In this document: positions 1 through 10,119 of the stretch, one piece after another
Layout of the letters: the number at the start of each line of letters is the position of its first letter
How positions within the stretch are numbered: position 1 is the stretch's first letter
Source: Rhynchopus sp. YZ270_cl-10
Lineage: Eukaryota; Euglenozoa; Diplonemea; Diplonemida; Diplonemidae
Length of the DNA stretch: 64,000 nucleotides
Direction of reading: 5' to 3'
Assembly (NCBI GenBank): GCA_964035575.1
Contig: OZ037922.1
Location: 744,001-808,000, forward strand
Notes under the pieces: generated by a model
Told to the model about the DNA's origin: nothing
Database searches by the model: none
Seen by the model: the letters and a program-made list of their open reading frames with translations, nothing else
Made by a program: the position numbers and the translations under genes

Positions 1-1097
1 AAACGTTTTACCTTGAGACAGACGTCACGAAAGGTGCATTGTACCTTAACTTTAGAAAATTTGTGTTCGAGTGTGCGTTTCGGCGCGTGGCTTACGATGG
101 TGTGATCAAGTACGACCCTGTTGCGGGGGGTCACGGCACGTCGATGATCACAGCTGAAAGCAACTTGATCATCAAGTTGTATTTCAAAAGCGAAGCGAAT
201 GCCGATGCCTTCGAGATCGCGTTAACAAATGAGTGTGACAGGCGCAACCTTTCTCTCTCGTCTGTGACTACGACTGCCGTGAGTCACAAGTGTGAAAAGA
301 AGGTGAAAATGAACCAGCACGACCCAAGATACTCTGCTGACAGGGGAGGACAGGGCATCTCGGAACCAGCAAACACGAAGACGCATACCACTGTTGTCGA
401 CCAGACAACCTGTACTAATCAGTACGTCATCAGAGGAGACGATCCTTCCTTGGAACGTGCACAGTCATGCAACCTTCTTGAACGTCGTTACTGCAACAAA
501 ACGGCTGATGCTGATAAAGCAAACCGTATCATTCTCCCAGCGGGCCTCCATGATAGTTTCGACCTGCCGAAACCTCTAGTGACCTTTTACTGCACGGATA
601 CACCAACGGATACCCCAGACCATCAACGTCTACGCATGCATGCACAGTTTGCTACTGAAGAGATGGCGCACTGCTGGTCTGAACGTCTCAAAGATGCCGA
701 GTACTCCTGCGGAAATGACGTGGTCTTCCACATCAACCAGCCACGTGCAGGAGACTTTGTCACGTACCTGAACTACAGACACAAGCAACAGCTCTTCAGG
801 ATGGGGATTGCGCAGATCAGCACGAATCATTATGAGGATGATTGTATAGATGACTTGGAGGACCCGCCAAAATGTGGTTTGGAGGAGTTGAAGAACATGT
901 TAGATTTCAGTGGGACAGGGTTGGAGAGTGAAGGAAGGCACATCTGCGTTTGGGGTCCGGGTGCGCCTCTCGAGAAGAGATGGCTTTGTGTGTGCGGACG
1001 TGACAGGAACGGTCAGCATGATCGGTACGAATGCACAACGCATTTGTGTCGCAAGTATTGCTGCAAAGATTGTCACCAGTCTCAGTGCACACCGTAG
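1..1097 (+). CDS. Copy A of a tandem gene family (coiled-coil / HNH-like / Cys-rich protein), 5' end outside window
   Basis: The frame is open from base 3 and ends with TAG at 1095-1097, giving the last 364 or so residues of a gene cut by the window edge. It matches the second exon of copies B and C almost throughout. Seen in the sequence: a stretch with CNLLERRYC, then ADKANRIILP and GLHDSFD, and a carboxy-terminal cluster of cysteines (CVCGRD, HLCRKYCCKDC, QSQCTP) that looks like a small zinc-binding fold. Inference: the spacing CxLL ... N-x-I-x-L ... LH-x2-FD resembles the His-Asn-His core of HNH_2-type nucleases; this copy keeps the last His but has Asn at the first His place. Function unknown. 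It could be a selfish gene or an expanded host family. Confidence 0.7.
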   Translation, partial: TFYLETDVTKGALYLNFRKFVFECAFRRVAYDGVIKYDPVAGGHGTSMITAESNLIIKLYFKSEANADAFEIALTNECDRRNLSLSSVTTTAVSHKCEKKVKMNQHDPRYSADRGGQGISEPANTKTHTTVVDQTTCTNQYVIRGDDPSLERAQSCNLLERRYCNKTADADKANRIILPAGLHDSFDLPKPLVTFYCTDTPTDTPDHQRLRMHAQFATEEMAHCWSERLKDAEYSCGNDVVFHINQPRAGDFVTYLNYRHKQQLFRMGIAQISTNHYEDDCIDDLEDPPKCGLEELKNMLDFSGTGLESEGRHICVWGPGAPLEKRWLCVCGRDRNGQHDRYECTTHLCRKYCCKDCHQSQCTP

Positions 1098-1744
1098 AAG
1101 AAGCAGGTCTCTTCGGCACAGTCTCTTTTGATAACTCTTGTGTCTGAATGTAAGTAAAGAAAGAAAGAAAGAAAGAAGGAGCCTCGAAGTGATGCAGAAA
1201 GTTTAAGAAAAAGATGAGCAGAAACTCGTGGAGGAAGTAGTGCAAAACGTTATGCAAAAAGTGATACAGAAAGTGATGCAGTCTTGGCGCATGATTAGTT
1301 TCTTTGTTGTGGTTAGATCAGACTCACGACTTTTTGTTGAACTTTATTTTCCACGTTCTGTGTGATTGCACAGATGTTGTCGCAAGGACACAATAGATTG
1401 GGCGCATATTTGTAGAGAAATGTTTCAATTCCCTTCCCCTTGTTTGTTTGTACAGTTTCCCCCCTTTTTGTTTCAACATGTTTGTACAGTTTTCAGTGCA
1501 TGTTTAAGTGGTCGATGTACGGCGCGACGTGTCCCAAAGCCAGTTTGTTGGAAGGTGCGAATGAAGAGATATTTAGCAAAGAGCCCATTCCCCACGGTTC
1601 CCACTCTTTTTCCACCTCCACCCATACCCCACCTGCTCCCCTATATTTCGTCATCTCACACAGGACGACACGTTCCCTTCCTTTTTTTAGATCCCTGCCC
1701 TTCCTCTTCCCAACCCAACCCATATACGTGCGGCTCTCGAGTGC
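1098..1744 (+). other. 3' tail of copy A and upstream region of copy B
   Basis: No gene seen. The first 180 bases contain a GAAA microsatellite (about 1155-1178) and are repeated after copy C (10120-10290), so they are the shared 3' flank of the family. From about 1380 the sequence is the upstream region of copy B, with pyrimidine-rich stretches and a possible TATA-like CCCTATATTTC near 1638, and it is repeated before copy C. The array unit is therefore gene plus flank. Confidence 0.5.
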
Positions 1745-3481
1745 ATGGCAACAACGTCCTCATCATCTGTGCAGCACGCACAATGTCCACAACAACACAC
1801 CAACCTGTCTACTGCAGAGGCTGGGGTGCGCGAACTGAAGCAGAGGGAGGACAAACTAGCGTCCGAGATTGCAGGACTCTGCAGTTTGCTGTGGGACCCT
1901 AGTTGGACTACAGGAGTGTTGACAACATTAGACGAAAAGTACCATCACCTCTTTGTCTTTCCTCCAACAAAGCATGATGTTGCAGCAGTGGTCGCCAAGC
2001 TCGAGGTGAAGAAGACGGTATGACGCTTGCTTCTCACACCTATTTTGATTTTATTTTCAAGCACGACCCATTCGCAACATGTGTGTCGTGTTGGGGTTGC
2101 AAAGTCGGCAGCGGAGATGTGCAGTGTGGTGCAAGTTTGTTGTTATTTTGTAGTTTTGTACATTCACTTTACACACTCACAGGAAGCGATCACAGCGAAG
2201 ATACAGCTGATCACAGAGAAGCAGCGGCAGATCACAGAGAAGCAGCGGCAGATCACCGCAGGCAAGGAGCTTGCGTTGATGAGAGCTCAACAGGAGGCAC
2301 CTTTGACGAGAGGCAGCAAACGTGGTTCTGCTTCTATTTCTTCCGATAGCGACACACCGAGCAAAGCTTCGAAACACAGTGAGGGAAGCGTGCATGAGCA
2401 GACCTCTTTCTGCCTGAAGACAGACGTCACGAAGGGTGCATTGTACCTTGACTTGAGAAAGTTTGTGTTCGAGTGTGCGTTTCGGCACGTCGCGTATGAT
2501 GGTGTGATCAAGTACGAACCTGTGGCGGGGAGTCAAGGCACGTCGATGATCACAGCTGAAAGCAACTTGAGCATCGTGCTATACTTCGAGAGGAAACACG
2601 ACGCCAATGCCTTCGAGATTGCGTTGACAACGGAGTGTAAGAGACGCAGACTTACTCTCTCGGATGTGACTGTGACGCATGTGATTCACAAGTGTGAAAA
2701 GAAGGTGAAAATGAACCAGTACGACCCAGACCACTCTGCTGACAGGGGAGGATGCAGCGTCTCAGAGCCATCAGAACCGAAGACACACACCACCGTTGTC
2801 GACGAGGAAACCTCTAATAATCAGTACATCACCGACGATGCTTTTATGGACGAGCCAGAATCATGCCACCTTCTTGAACGTCGTTACTGCAACAAAACGG
2901 CTGATGCTGATAAAGCAAACCGTATCATTCTCCCACCGGGCCTCCGTAGTAGTTTCGACCTGCCGAAACCTCGAGTGACCTTTTACTGCACGGATACACC
3001 AAAAGATACGGCAGACCACCAGCGTCTACGCCTGCATGCACAGTTTGCTACTGAAGAGATGGCGAATGGCTGGTCTCAACGTCTCAAAGATGCCGAGTAC
3101 TCCGGCGGAAATGACGTGGTCTTCCACATCAACCAGCCACGTGCAGGAGACTTTGTCACGTACCTGAACTACAGACACAAGCAACAGCTCTTCAGGATGG
3201 GGATTGCGCAGATCAGCACGAATCATTATGAGGATGATTGTATAGATGACTTGGAGGACCCGCCAAAATGTGGTTTGGAGGAGTTGAAGAACATGTTAGA
3301 TTTCAGTGGGACAGGGTTGGAGAGTGAAGGAAGGCACATCTGCGTTTGGGGTCCGGGTGCGCCTCTCGAGAAGAGATGGCTTTGTGTGTGCGGACGTGAC
3401 AGGAACGGTCAGCATGATCGGTACGAATGCACAACGCATTTGTGTCGCAAGTATTGCTGCAAAGACTGTTTCTCTGGGTAA
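1745..3481 (+). CDS. Copy B of the tandem gene family, two exons
   Basis: Exons 1745-2017 and 2183-3481 flank a 165-bp intron (GTATGA ... CTCACAG, phase 0), giving about 523 residues. Exon 1 starts at the ATG that opens MATTSSSSVQH. The exon junction region is heptad-like (ITEKQRQ, present twice here and once in copy C), predicting a coiled coil. A Ser-rich linker follows, then a conserved domain with CHLLERRYC, NRIILPPGL and RSSFD. In this copy the putative first His is present but the last is Arg, the reverse of copy A. The cysteine tail stops early (KDCFSG, TAA) where A and C read on to QSQCTP, because sequence resembling a hAT-type element end follows directly. Inference: a DNA-binding or nuclease-like protein; exact role unknown. 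Confidence 0.75.
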
Positions 3482-3489
3482 ATGACATT

Positions 3490-3651
3490 GAGGAAGCCAC
3501 CCGTATTTTTTTCAATTCTTTCGAGCTTTCACAGCCCTTCTCAACCAAGTGTACCAGATTTTGAATTGTTTTTGCTTAGAATTGTAAGTGTTGAAAATAT
3601 ACACGTATTTTTTTTTTATTTTTGGGGAGGTGCGTAATCCCCGCCTGTGCT
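3490..3651 (+). mobile_element. Fragment of the hAT-N element end
   Basis: This segment matches 7960-8119 (cttctcaacca, attgtttttgcttagaatt, tttttggggagg and a terminal GCGTAATCCC). It is the right-hand part of the same element family that sits before copy C. The left end is missing. It lacks the GC-rich GAA-loop hairpin present in the 8010 copy, so the pair shows presence and absence of that module. Confidence 0.6.
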
Positions 3652-3971
3652 GGTGTCAGGGGGAAAACTGATAATGGGAAGCGAAACACAATGATACACA
3701 TGATTTAGATCCCGTATTTTTTCTCTCTTCTCCTGTCGATGAGTCTCACAGTGTGTCAAAATAAATTGATTATTGCTTCTTTGCAAAGATTTGCAATAAA
3801 ATCTTTCTACGTGATTGCATATGGACTCGTCCGGAAACCCCTCTGGTAAGATTCATCCTTTTGGGTATTTTTGGGTTTTTTTGATGATGCCCCCCACAAA
3901 AAGTGCATCTAGGTGATATTCTGATATGGGTCGATTTCAAAACCCCCCCCCCCCCCCCAAAAGTTCTTTTT

Positions 3972-4487
3972 TGTCTTTTTCATGATATAGGCAGTTTTTT
4001 TGCAGTCTGAGGTCCGGAACCGCCCCAAAAACGATTTTCTGGGAGGTTTTGGGTGGTTTTGGGGCGAAATGGACCTTTTTTGACCATTTTTATGGTATTT
4101 TTAGGCTGTTTTTGGCCCTTCTTCTTACACAGCCTATTGGGGGTCAAAATAGCTATTTTTGACCAAAAAACACAATTTATTTGACGCCAGGAGGCCTCCG
4201 TTGGCCCAAATATATCCCAAAAATGGGCTGTGAGCCCAATCCGACCTGTTTTGGGCACATTTGGCACTTTTCTTGGTGCTTATTTGATGTTTTTTGGTCA
4301 AAAATAGCTATTTTGACCCCCAATAGGCTGTGTAAGAAGAAGGGCCAAAAACAGCCTAAAAATACCATAAAAATGGTCAAAAAAGGTCCATTTCGCCCCA
4401 AAACCACCCAAAACCTCCCAGAAAATCGTTTTTGGGGCGGTTCCGGACCTCAGACTGCAAAAAAACTGCCTATATCATGAAAAAGGA
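3972..4487. repeat. Fold-back: two near-identical inverted arms of about 195 bp
   Basis: Arms 3972-4172 and 4293-4487 are reverse complements with very few differences; a spacer of about 120 bp separates them. The transcript could form a long, almost perfect hairpin. It lies just before the OTU gene, and the OTU frame is open upstream of its first ATG only as far as about 4481, where the fold-back begins. Confidence 0.85.
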
Positions 4488-4570
4488 AAAACGACTGTGA
4501 AGTTGAAGAGGAACCTGTCGCTCCCGTCGCCCCTGATCCCCTTTATGACGTCGACGAAGCCACGGCAGCG

Positions 4571-6223
4571 ATGGAGGCATGGCTGAGCCGACAAGCGGGC
4601 AAGGAATCCACCCATCCGTCCACCCTTGAAGTACCCTCCACTCCCTGCGAAGACCCTGCGACAGCATTCAAGGCGCTGGAGACATGTGACCCCCCGCCGG
4701 CCCTGCCGCTACAGCTGTCCTCCCTCGGGTGCTCCGTTCCCGCGGACTTCCGCTACACAGTGGGCGACTGTTGCTTCGATGCCGTGGCGTACCAGTGCGG
4801 GAGGAGTGCGGGGTCCCTGAGACAGGCGGCGATTGCACAGGTGGTCCAAGACGAGGACTTAGCGGCTCGCGCTGAACCAAGTGTCGGAGTATGGGCGCGA
4901 CAGATGAGCATCGCTGGGTGTGCGCGTCCTGACACTTGGGCTGACATGGTGACGGTTAGCGGCCTGGCCCGAGCTCTGCATTCCCTGGTGGTGGTGTTCA
5001 TTGGTGGCCATCGACCGTCGGTCTTCACCCCCTCAGGCGAAGTGGGATACCGTCGGGTGCTCGCACTAGCCCACGATGGCCGCACCGCAGGTCACTTCAC
5101 GCCGGTCAATATCCCCGAGAAGCTGACGCAGTTCCTCCTCATGCATGAACCGACCCCGCGCCTGCCGCCTCTCACTTGTGTGTCACGCGAGGGGCTTCTG
5201 GACTGCCCCCTGGAAGACTCACGGGCGGATTTCGGGAAATGCGAGCTGTGCTCGGCTGCGGTCCTCGGTCGTGAACGTCATTGGGAGTGTCGGGAGTGCT
5301 CAGTTTGGGTGTGTGTGCCGTGTCGTTCCCTCCCCTCAACCTGCCCGCGGGCCCTGCCAGTGTCCAGCAAGCCATGCGCGGCGAGGATCATTGCGCGCGC
5401 GCACGAGATGATTGACCCCAAGAGCATTAACTTGGTGAAGGTACAGCGTGAAGCTCGCGTGACCAGCCAAGTGGAGACTGCAAAGGCGCGGAGGGCACAG
5501 ACGCAACGCAACATGAGACAGGCATCATCAGACGTCCAGGGACAAGAGAGCGGCTACTCCACCACACATTCAGCCCTCCCTACTCCGGTCGCGTCCTCGG
5601 TGCCCCCTGTCGCACAAGCAGTTGCCCGTCCCGGCGCCTCTGCGCAGTCACACCCTGGTTCGGACGGGGCAACACAACCTCAGACCGGTACGGAGAGTGG
5701 CTTCTCAAACACCCACTCAGCCCTCCCCGTATCTTCTTCCTCTGAGGCAGTTCCCTCTTCCGTCCACCCGAGAGAGCAGCCGCCCGCCGCATCGCAGGGC
5801 AGCGAGTTCTCTATGGACCTCATCGACGAATCAGAACTCGCAGTCCCCATGTCTGACGCCACTTCGGCCCCCAGCACGTACACGCAATCGGAGAGTGGCT
5901 CTCAACCCGCACCTACAGCCCTCCCGACCAACGTGCCGTTCTATGCCGGTATGGCGCCCTGCCCAGGATTCAACAACATGGGGTGTCCAGCGACCGCCGA
6001 GGCGTGGAAGGACACGTTCTACCCGAACACGCTTCAGCACCAGTCGCTGGCAGCGGGAGGGGATTGGCAGTCGGTGGATGACGCCCTCACCTGCCTCTAC
6101 CTGTGGAAAGAAGCGAAGAAGCCGTCGATGAGCTCCGACGAGGTGGAAGAGGCTTACACCCTCTACAACCGTCTGCGGGGCCTAAAGCGGAGCAGGAACT
6201 CGCGGCCGTCCCAGAGCACTTGA
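4571..6223 (+). CDS. OTU-like cysteine protease with Cys-rich finger (transposon-encoded)
   Basis: 550 residues from the ATG at 4571. OTU hallmarks: a VGDCCFDAV segment around residue 67 (catalytic Cys in the G-D-C-x-F pattern), DTWADMVTVSGLARAL at 121-136 (the usual Trp segment), and GHFTPV with His near 175 before the domain ends. A cysteine finger follows (C224, C227, C240, C243, C248, C251; C-x2-C-x12-C-x2-C-x4-C-x2-C). The second half is low-complexity Ser/Pro/Thr-rich with three copies of a motif like ESGYSTTHSALP (near residues 325, 375 and 440). The frame continues upstream to about 4481 without an ATG, so the true amino end may have been lost to the fold-back. OTU proteins cleave ubiquitin-type isopeptide bonds; the real substrate here is unknown. 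Confidence 0.7.
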   Translation: MEAWLSRQAGKESTHPSTLEVPSTPCEDPATAFKALETCDPPPALPLQLSSLGCSVPADFRYTVGDCCFDAVAYQCGRSAGSLRQAAIAQVVQDEDLAARAEPSVGVWARQMSIAGCARPDTWADMVTVSGLARALHSLVVVFIGGHRPSVFTPSGEVGYRRVLALAHDGRTAGHFTPVNIPEKLTQFLLMHEPTPRLPPLTCVSREGLLDCPLEDSRADFGKCELCSAAVLGRERHWECRECSVWVCVPCRSLPSTCPRALPVSSKPCAARIIARAHEMIDPKSINLVKVQREARVTSQVETAKARRAQTQRNMRQASSDVQGQESGYSTTHSALPTPVASSVPPVAQAVARPGASAQSHPGSDGATQPQTGTESGFSNTHSALPVSSSSEAVPSSVHPREQPPAASQGSEFSMDLIDESELAVPMSDATSAPSTYTQSESGSQPAPTALPTNVPFYAGMAPCPGFNNMGCPATAEAWKDTFYPNTLQHQSLAAGGDWQSVDDALTCLYLWKEAKKPSMSSDEVEEAYTLYNRLRGLKRSRNSRPSQST

Positions 6224-6668
6224 GTTTTTCTTTTTCATTCTTTACTTTTGTTTGGCTTTTAGCCTCCCCCCTCCCCCTTTGCCTATTGGTTTTATTTTAT
6301 TTTATTTTTAGAATTAGAGTGTACAGCTAGGTAGGACCAGACGTCGTTAACAGCTATGAACCAAAGAGGTTCTCAGTGTCGTCGGCCAAGCCCCTTCACC
6401 AAAAAAGACTACAACAAGAAAACAAACACACAGAAAAAAAAGTAAAAGAATGCCCTTCCTCAGTCCGGAAGTATCACCTCAACCGGTCACACCTGCCGTA
6501 AAATAGAGAGAGGTTACAGAATACAAAAAAAAATCTCAAAAAAAAAAAAAAAAAAAAAAAAACAAAAAAAGACAAAAAAGAACTTTTGGGGGGGGGGGGG
6601 GTTTTGAAATCGACCCATATGAAAATAGGTTTTTTGGGGGGTCTGAGGCTATATTTTCGCTTTTTTAA

Positions 6669-7091
6669 TCAGATTTTCAGCCTTTTATTGTCGTTCTTCT
6701 GGATCTCTTCTCTCTTTCTCTTAATCCTGCCATGCCGCCTTGACAAGGTTTCATTGACCTCTGTCAAATCTACTGGATCAATGCCAGGGACTTTTGTTTT
6801 GCGGGTCACCTTGGATGTGGAGACTCCATAGTAAATACAGGTTCCCTCCGTGTCAGAGTACACGCTAGCTGAAATGACACGACCGTTGCTCGGGTAGCAG
6901 TACACAGACGAAAAGAGATTGATGGAAAGAAGGGTGCACTGATACGTATGAGTACGAGGGAATGAGATAACAAAGGCCTCTGTGTGGGGAAGCTCGCGCA
7001 GGGCACCGACAATGACCCCTACGGTAAGGATCTCCTGACAACAAGAATCATCAGAGAGAGGGTTCGAAACGACACCAAGTGTGCGTCGCAC
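6669..7091 (-). CDS. Unrecognised reading frame of the outer transposon
   Basis: 140 codons on the minus strand, inside the outer element but outside the inner one. The product has a hydrophobic stretch (ILTVGVIVGAL), Tyr/Ser-rich middle and a basic end (KRKREEIQKNDNKRLKI) that resembles a nuclear localisation signal. There is no in-frame ATG at the start; a GTAAGA just upstream on the minus strand could be a splice donor, so this may be the last exon of a larger gene. No family recognised. Confidence 0.4.
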   Translation of the reverse strand: MRRTLGVVSNPLSDDSCCQEILTVGVIVGALRELPHTEAFVISFPRTHTYQCTLLSINLFSSVYCYPSNGRVISASVYSDTEGTCIYYGVSTSKVTRKTKVPGIDPVDLTEVNETLSRRHGRIKRKREEIQKNDNKRLKI

Positions 7092-7471
7092 CCATTCTTA
7101 CCGTGTTTCTCGACAAAAAAGTGAACTTCACTGCTGTCATTGCCACGTTTTTTTCTTCCAAAAAATACGTAAAAAAATATAAGTAAAAAGGGGGGGAGGG
7201 GAAATAAACAAAAATAAATGCCCAAAATATGCCCTCTGGGGTGGTAGGTGTATGGTGGGTATCAAAAAATTGGGTTGTTTGGGTGTTTTGAGCAGAAAAA
7301 CCTCAAAAAACCCCAAAAGGATGAATCTTACCAGGAGGGTTTCCGGACGGACCCATATATATTGTCAGAAGGACACAATAGATTGGACGTATATTTGTTG
7401 AAAAATGTTTTCATTCCCCTTCCCCTTGTTTGTTTGTACAGTCTATCCTCTTTTTGTTCCGTCATTCTTGT

Positions 7472-8119
7472 CAGGGTTTACGCTCCACGTGTGGAACGTA
7501 AGGAAATCCATACGTGAATTGTTTTTGAAAAGGTGGAATCCATACGTGTCCTTACTTAGGTACTTTGGGTTTTGGATTGGGGGTAGGTGAGGGTAGGGGG
7601 CTCCGCCACCTCCCCCACAGAATTATTTTTGGAGGAGACAATTTTCTTCTATTTTACCGGAAGCATGCAGTATGGCGACAAAAAAAAATGTAGCGTACTG
7701 TGAGCCTGCGGCGCTAGCTTGCAACCCAGCCTTCCCGTGATATAGTAGGCAATTTAAAGCGCAATTTTTTGAAATGTTGCGTACCGTGGCTCCGTTGGAA
7801 ACTTTCGTTTTAGCAAAATATGGAAGTAAAATTTACGGAACTGGACGATAGTTACCAACGAAAGTGCCATTTTATGTCAACATTTTTATGAAATGTTGCG
7901 CACCGTGGCTTCGCCAGGAACCTTTGGGTGACATGACCCCGCCCATCTCCCATTTTTTATTCGAGTTCTTGCGAACTTTCTAAGCCCTTCTCAACCAACT
8001 TTGCCCGGGAGAGCGCGCGCGAAGCGCGAGCGAGGTTTTTAATTGTTTTTGCTTAGAATTGTACGTGTTGAAAATCCACACGTACTTTTTTTATTTTTTG
8101 GGGAGCTGCGTAATCCCTG
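7472..8119. mobile_element. hAT-N: non-autonomous hAT-type element with 8-bp duplication ATTCTTGT
   Basis: Ends are CAGGGTTTACGC and GCGTAATCCCTG (12-bp inverted repeats, one mismatch). ATTCTTGT is present directly on both sides (7464-7471 and 8120-8127). CAGGG-type ends with 8-bp duplications are the signature of hAT transposons. It lies in the upstream region of copy C; the same place before copy B is empty. Internally it carries several mini-hairpins (7599-7607 TCC loop, 7704-7712 TGC loop, 7907-7915 TTC loop, 8016-8028 GAA loop). No coding sequence. Confidence 0.85.
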
Positions 8120-8391
8120 ATTCTTGTACAGTTTTCGGTTCATGTTTAAGAAGTGGTCGATGCATGAGGCGCGACGTGTCCCAAAGCCAGTTTGTTGGAA
8201 GGTGCGAATGAAGAGAAATTTAACAAAGAGCCCATTCCCCACGGTTCCCACTCTTTTTCCACCTCCACCCATACCCCACCTGCTCCCCTATATTTCGTCA
8301 TCTCACACAGGACGACACGTTCCCTTCCTTTTTTTAGATCCCTGCCCTTCCTCTTCCCAACCCAACCCATATACGTGCGGCTCTCGAGTGC

Positions 8392-10119
8392 ATGGCAACA
8401 ACGTCCTCATCATCTGTGCAGCACGCACAATGTCCACAACAACACACCAACCTGTCTACTGCAGAGGCTGGGGTGCGCGAACTGAAGCAGAGGGAGGACA
8501 AACTAGCGTCCGAGATTGCAGGACTCTGCAGTTTGCTGTGGGACCCTAGTTGGACTACAGGAGTGTTGACAACATTAGACGAAAAGTACCATCACCTCTT
8601 TGTCTTTCCTCCAACAAAGCATGATGTTGCAGCAGTGGTCGCCAAGCTCGAGGTGGAGAAGAAGGTATGACGCTTGCTTCTCACACCTATTTTGATTTTA
8701 TTTTCAAGCACGACCCATTCGCAACATGTGTGTCGTGTTGGGGTTGCAAAGTCGGCAGCGGAGATGTGCAGTGTGGTGCAAGTTTGTTGTTATTTTGTAG
8801 TTTTGTACATTCACTTTACACACTCACAGGAAGCGATCACAGCGAAGATACAGCTGATCACAGAGAAGCAGCGGCAGATCACAGCAGACAAGGAGCTTGC
8901 GTTGATGAGAGCTCAACAGGAGGCACCTTTGACGAGAGGCAGCAAACGTGGTTCTGCTTCTATTTCTTCCGATAGCGACACACCGAGCAAAGCTTCGAAA
9001 CACAGTGAGGGAAGTGTGCATGAGCAGACCTCTTTCTGCCTGAAGACAGACGTCACGAAGGGTGCATTGTACCTTGACTTGAGAAAGTTTGTGTTCGAGT
9101 GTGCGTTTCGGCACGTCGCGTATGATGGTGTGATCAAGTACGAACCTGTGGCGGGGAGTCAAGGCACGTCGATGATCACAGCTGAAAGCAACTTGAGCAT
9201 CGTGCTATACTTCGAGAGGAAACACGACGCCAATGCCTTCGAGATTGCGTTGACAACGGAGTGTAAGAGACGCAGACTTACTCTCTCGGATGTGACTGTG
9301 ACGCATGTGATTCACAAGTGTGAAAAGAAGGTGAAAATGAACCAGTACGACCCAGACCACTCTGCTGACAGGGGAGGATGCAGCGTCTCAGAGCCATCAG
9401 AACCGAAGACACACACCACCGTTGTCGACGAGGAAACCTCTAATAATCAGTACATCACCGACGATGCTTTTATGGACGAGCCAGAATCATGCCACCTTCT
9501 TGAACGTCGTTACTGCAACAAAACGGCTGATGCTGATAAAGCAAACCGTATCATTCTCCCACCGGGCCTCCGTAGTAGTTTCGACCTGCCGAAACCTCGA
9601 GTGACCTTTTACTGCACGGATACACCAAAAGATACGGCAGACCACCAGCGTCTACGCCTGCATGCACAGTTTGCTACTGAAGAGATGGCGAATGGCTGGT
9701 CTCAACGTCTCAAAGATGCCGAGTACTCCGGCGGAAATGACGTGGTCTTCCACATCAACCAGCCACGTGCAGGAGACTTTGTCACGTACCTGAACTACAG
9801 ACACAAGCAACAGCTCTTCAGGATGGGGATTGCGCAGATCAGCACGAATCATTATGAGGATGATTGTATAGATGACTTGGAGGACCCGCCAAAATGTGGT
9901 TTGGAGGAGTTGAAGAACATGTTAGATTTCAGTGGGACAGGGTTGGAGAGTGAAGGAAGGCACATCTGCGTTTGGGGTCCGGGTGCGCCTCTCGAGAAGA
10001 GATGGCTTTGTGTGTGCGGACGTGACAGGAACGGTCAGCATGATCGGTACGAATGCACAACGCATTTGTGTCGCAAGTATTGCTGCAAAGATTGTCACCA
10101 GTCTCAGTGCACACCGTAG
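8392..10119 (+). CDS. Copy C of the tandem gene family, two exons
   Basis: Exons 8392-8664 and 8830-10119 with a 165-bp intron (GTATGA ... CTCACAG), about 520 residues. Nearly identical to copy B in both exons and in the intron, which points to recent duplication or gene conversion, while its last 12 codons and 3' flank match copy A. One heptad (ITEKQRQ) fewer than B. Keeps His at CHLLERRYC, Arg in place of the last HNH-type His, and the full cysteine tail ending QSQCTP. The reading frames of all three copies are intact over the shared domain, so selection on the protein is likely. Confidence 0.75.

Larger units (their letters stand above)
3928..6616. mobile_element. Inner DNA transposon carrying an OTU protease gene, ATAT duplication
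   Basis: The left end (GGGTCGATTTCAAAAC, a C run, then AAAAGTTCTTTTTTGTC) is repeated inverted at 6565-6616. ATAT flanks both ends (3924-3927, 6617-6620). Removing the element rejoins the outer element cleanly. It contains a near-perfect fold-back at 3972-4487 and the OTU gene at 4571-6223, followed by A-rich sequence. The gene is clearly richer in G+C than its surroundings. Family unassigned; OTU-type proteases are known cargo of some large eukaryotic transposons (for example Helentron-like Helitrons), but no Rep, helicase or transposase is visible here. Confidence 0.6.
3823..7353. mobile_element. Outer DNA transposon with about 55-bp inverted repeats and CATAT duplication
   Basis: The left end (GTCCGGAAACCC, then GGTAAGATTCATCCTTTTGG) recurs inverted at 7300-7353. 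CATAT lies on both sides (3818-3822 and 7354-7358), consistent with a 5-bp target duplication. The element sits in the flank between copies B and C: the sequence on either side (gtgattgcat and aaggacacaatagattgg) matches the continuous sequence before copy B. Its own content is a minus-strand reading frame at 6669-7091; the rest is a second element inserted at 3928-6616. Superfamily not assigned. Confidence 0.65.

Noticed and set aside
1155-1178. GAAA microsatellite as a feature of interest
   Set aside because: Short simple repeat shared by the 3' flanks of copies A and C, differing by one unit; ordinary.
3980-4480. Frames on both strands of the 3972-4487 fold-back
   Set aside because: The same peptide is read from both arms because they are inverted copies; Lys/Pro-rich strings without domain features.
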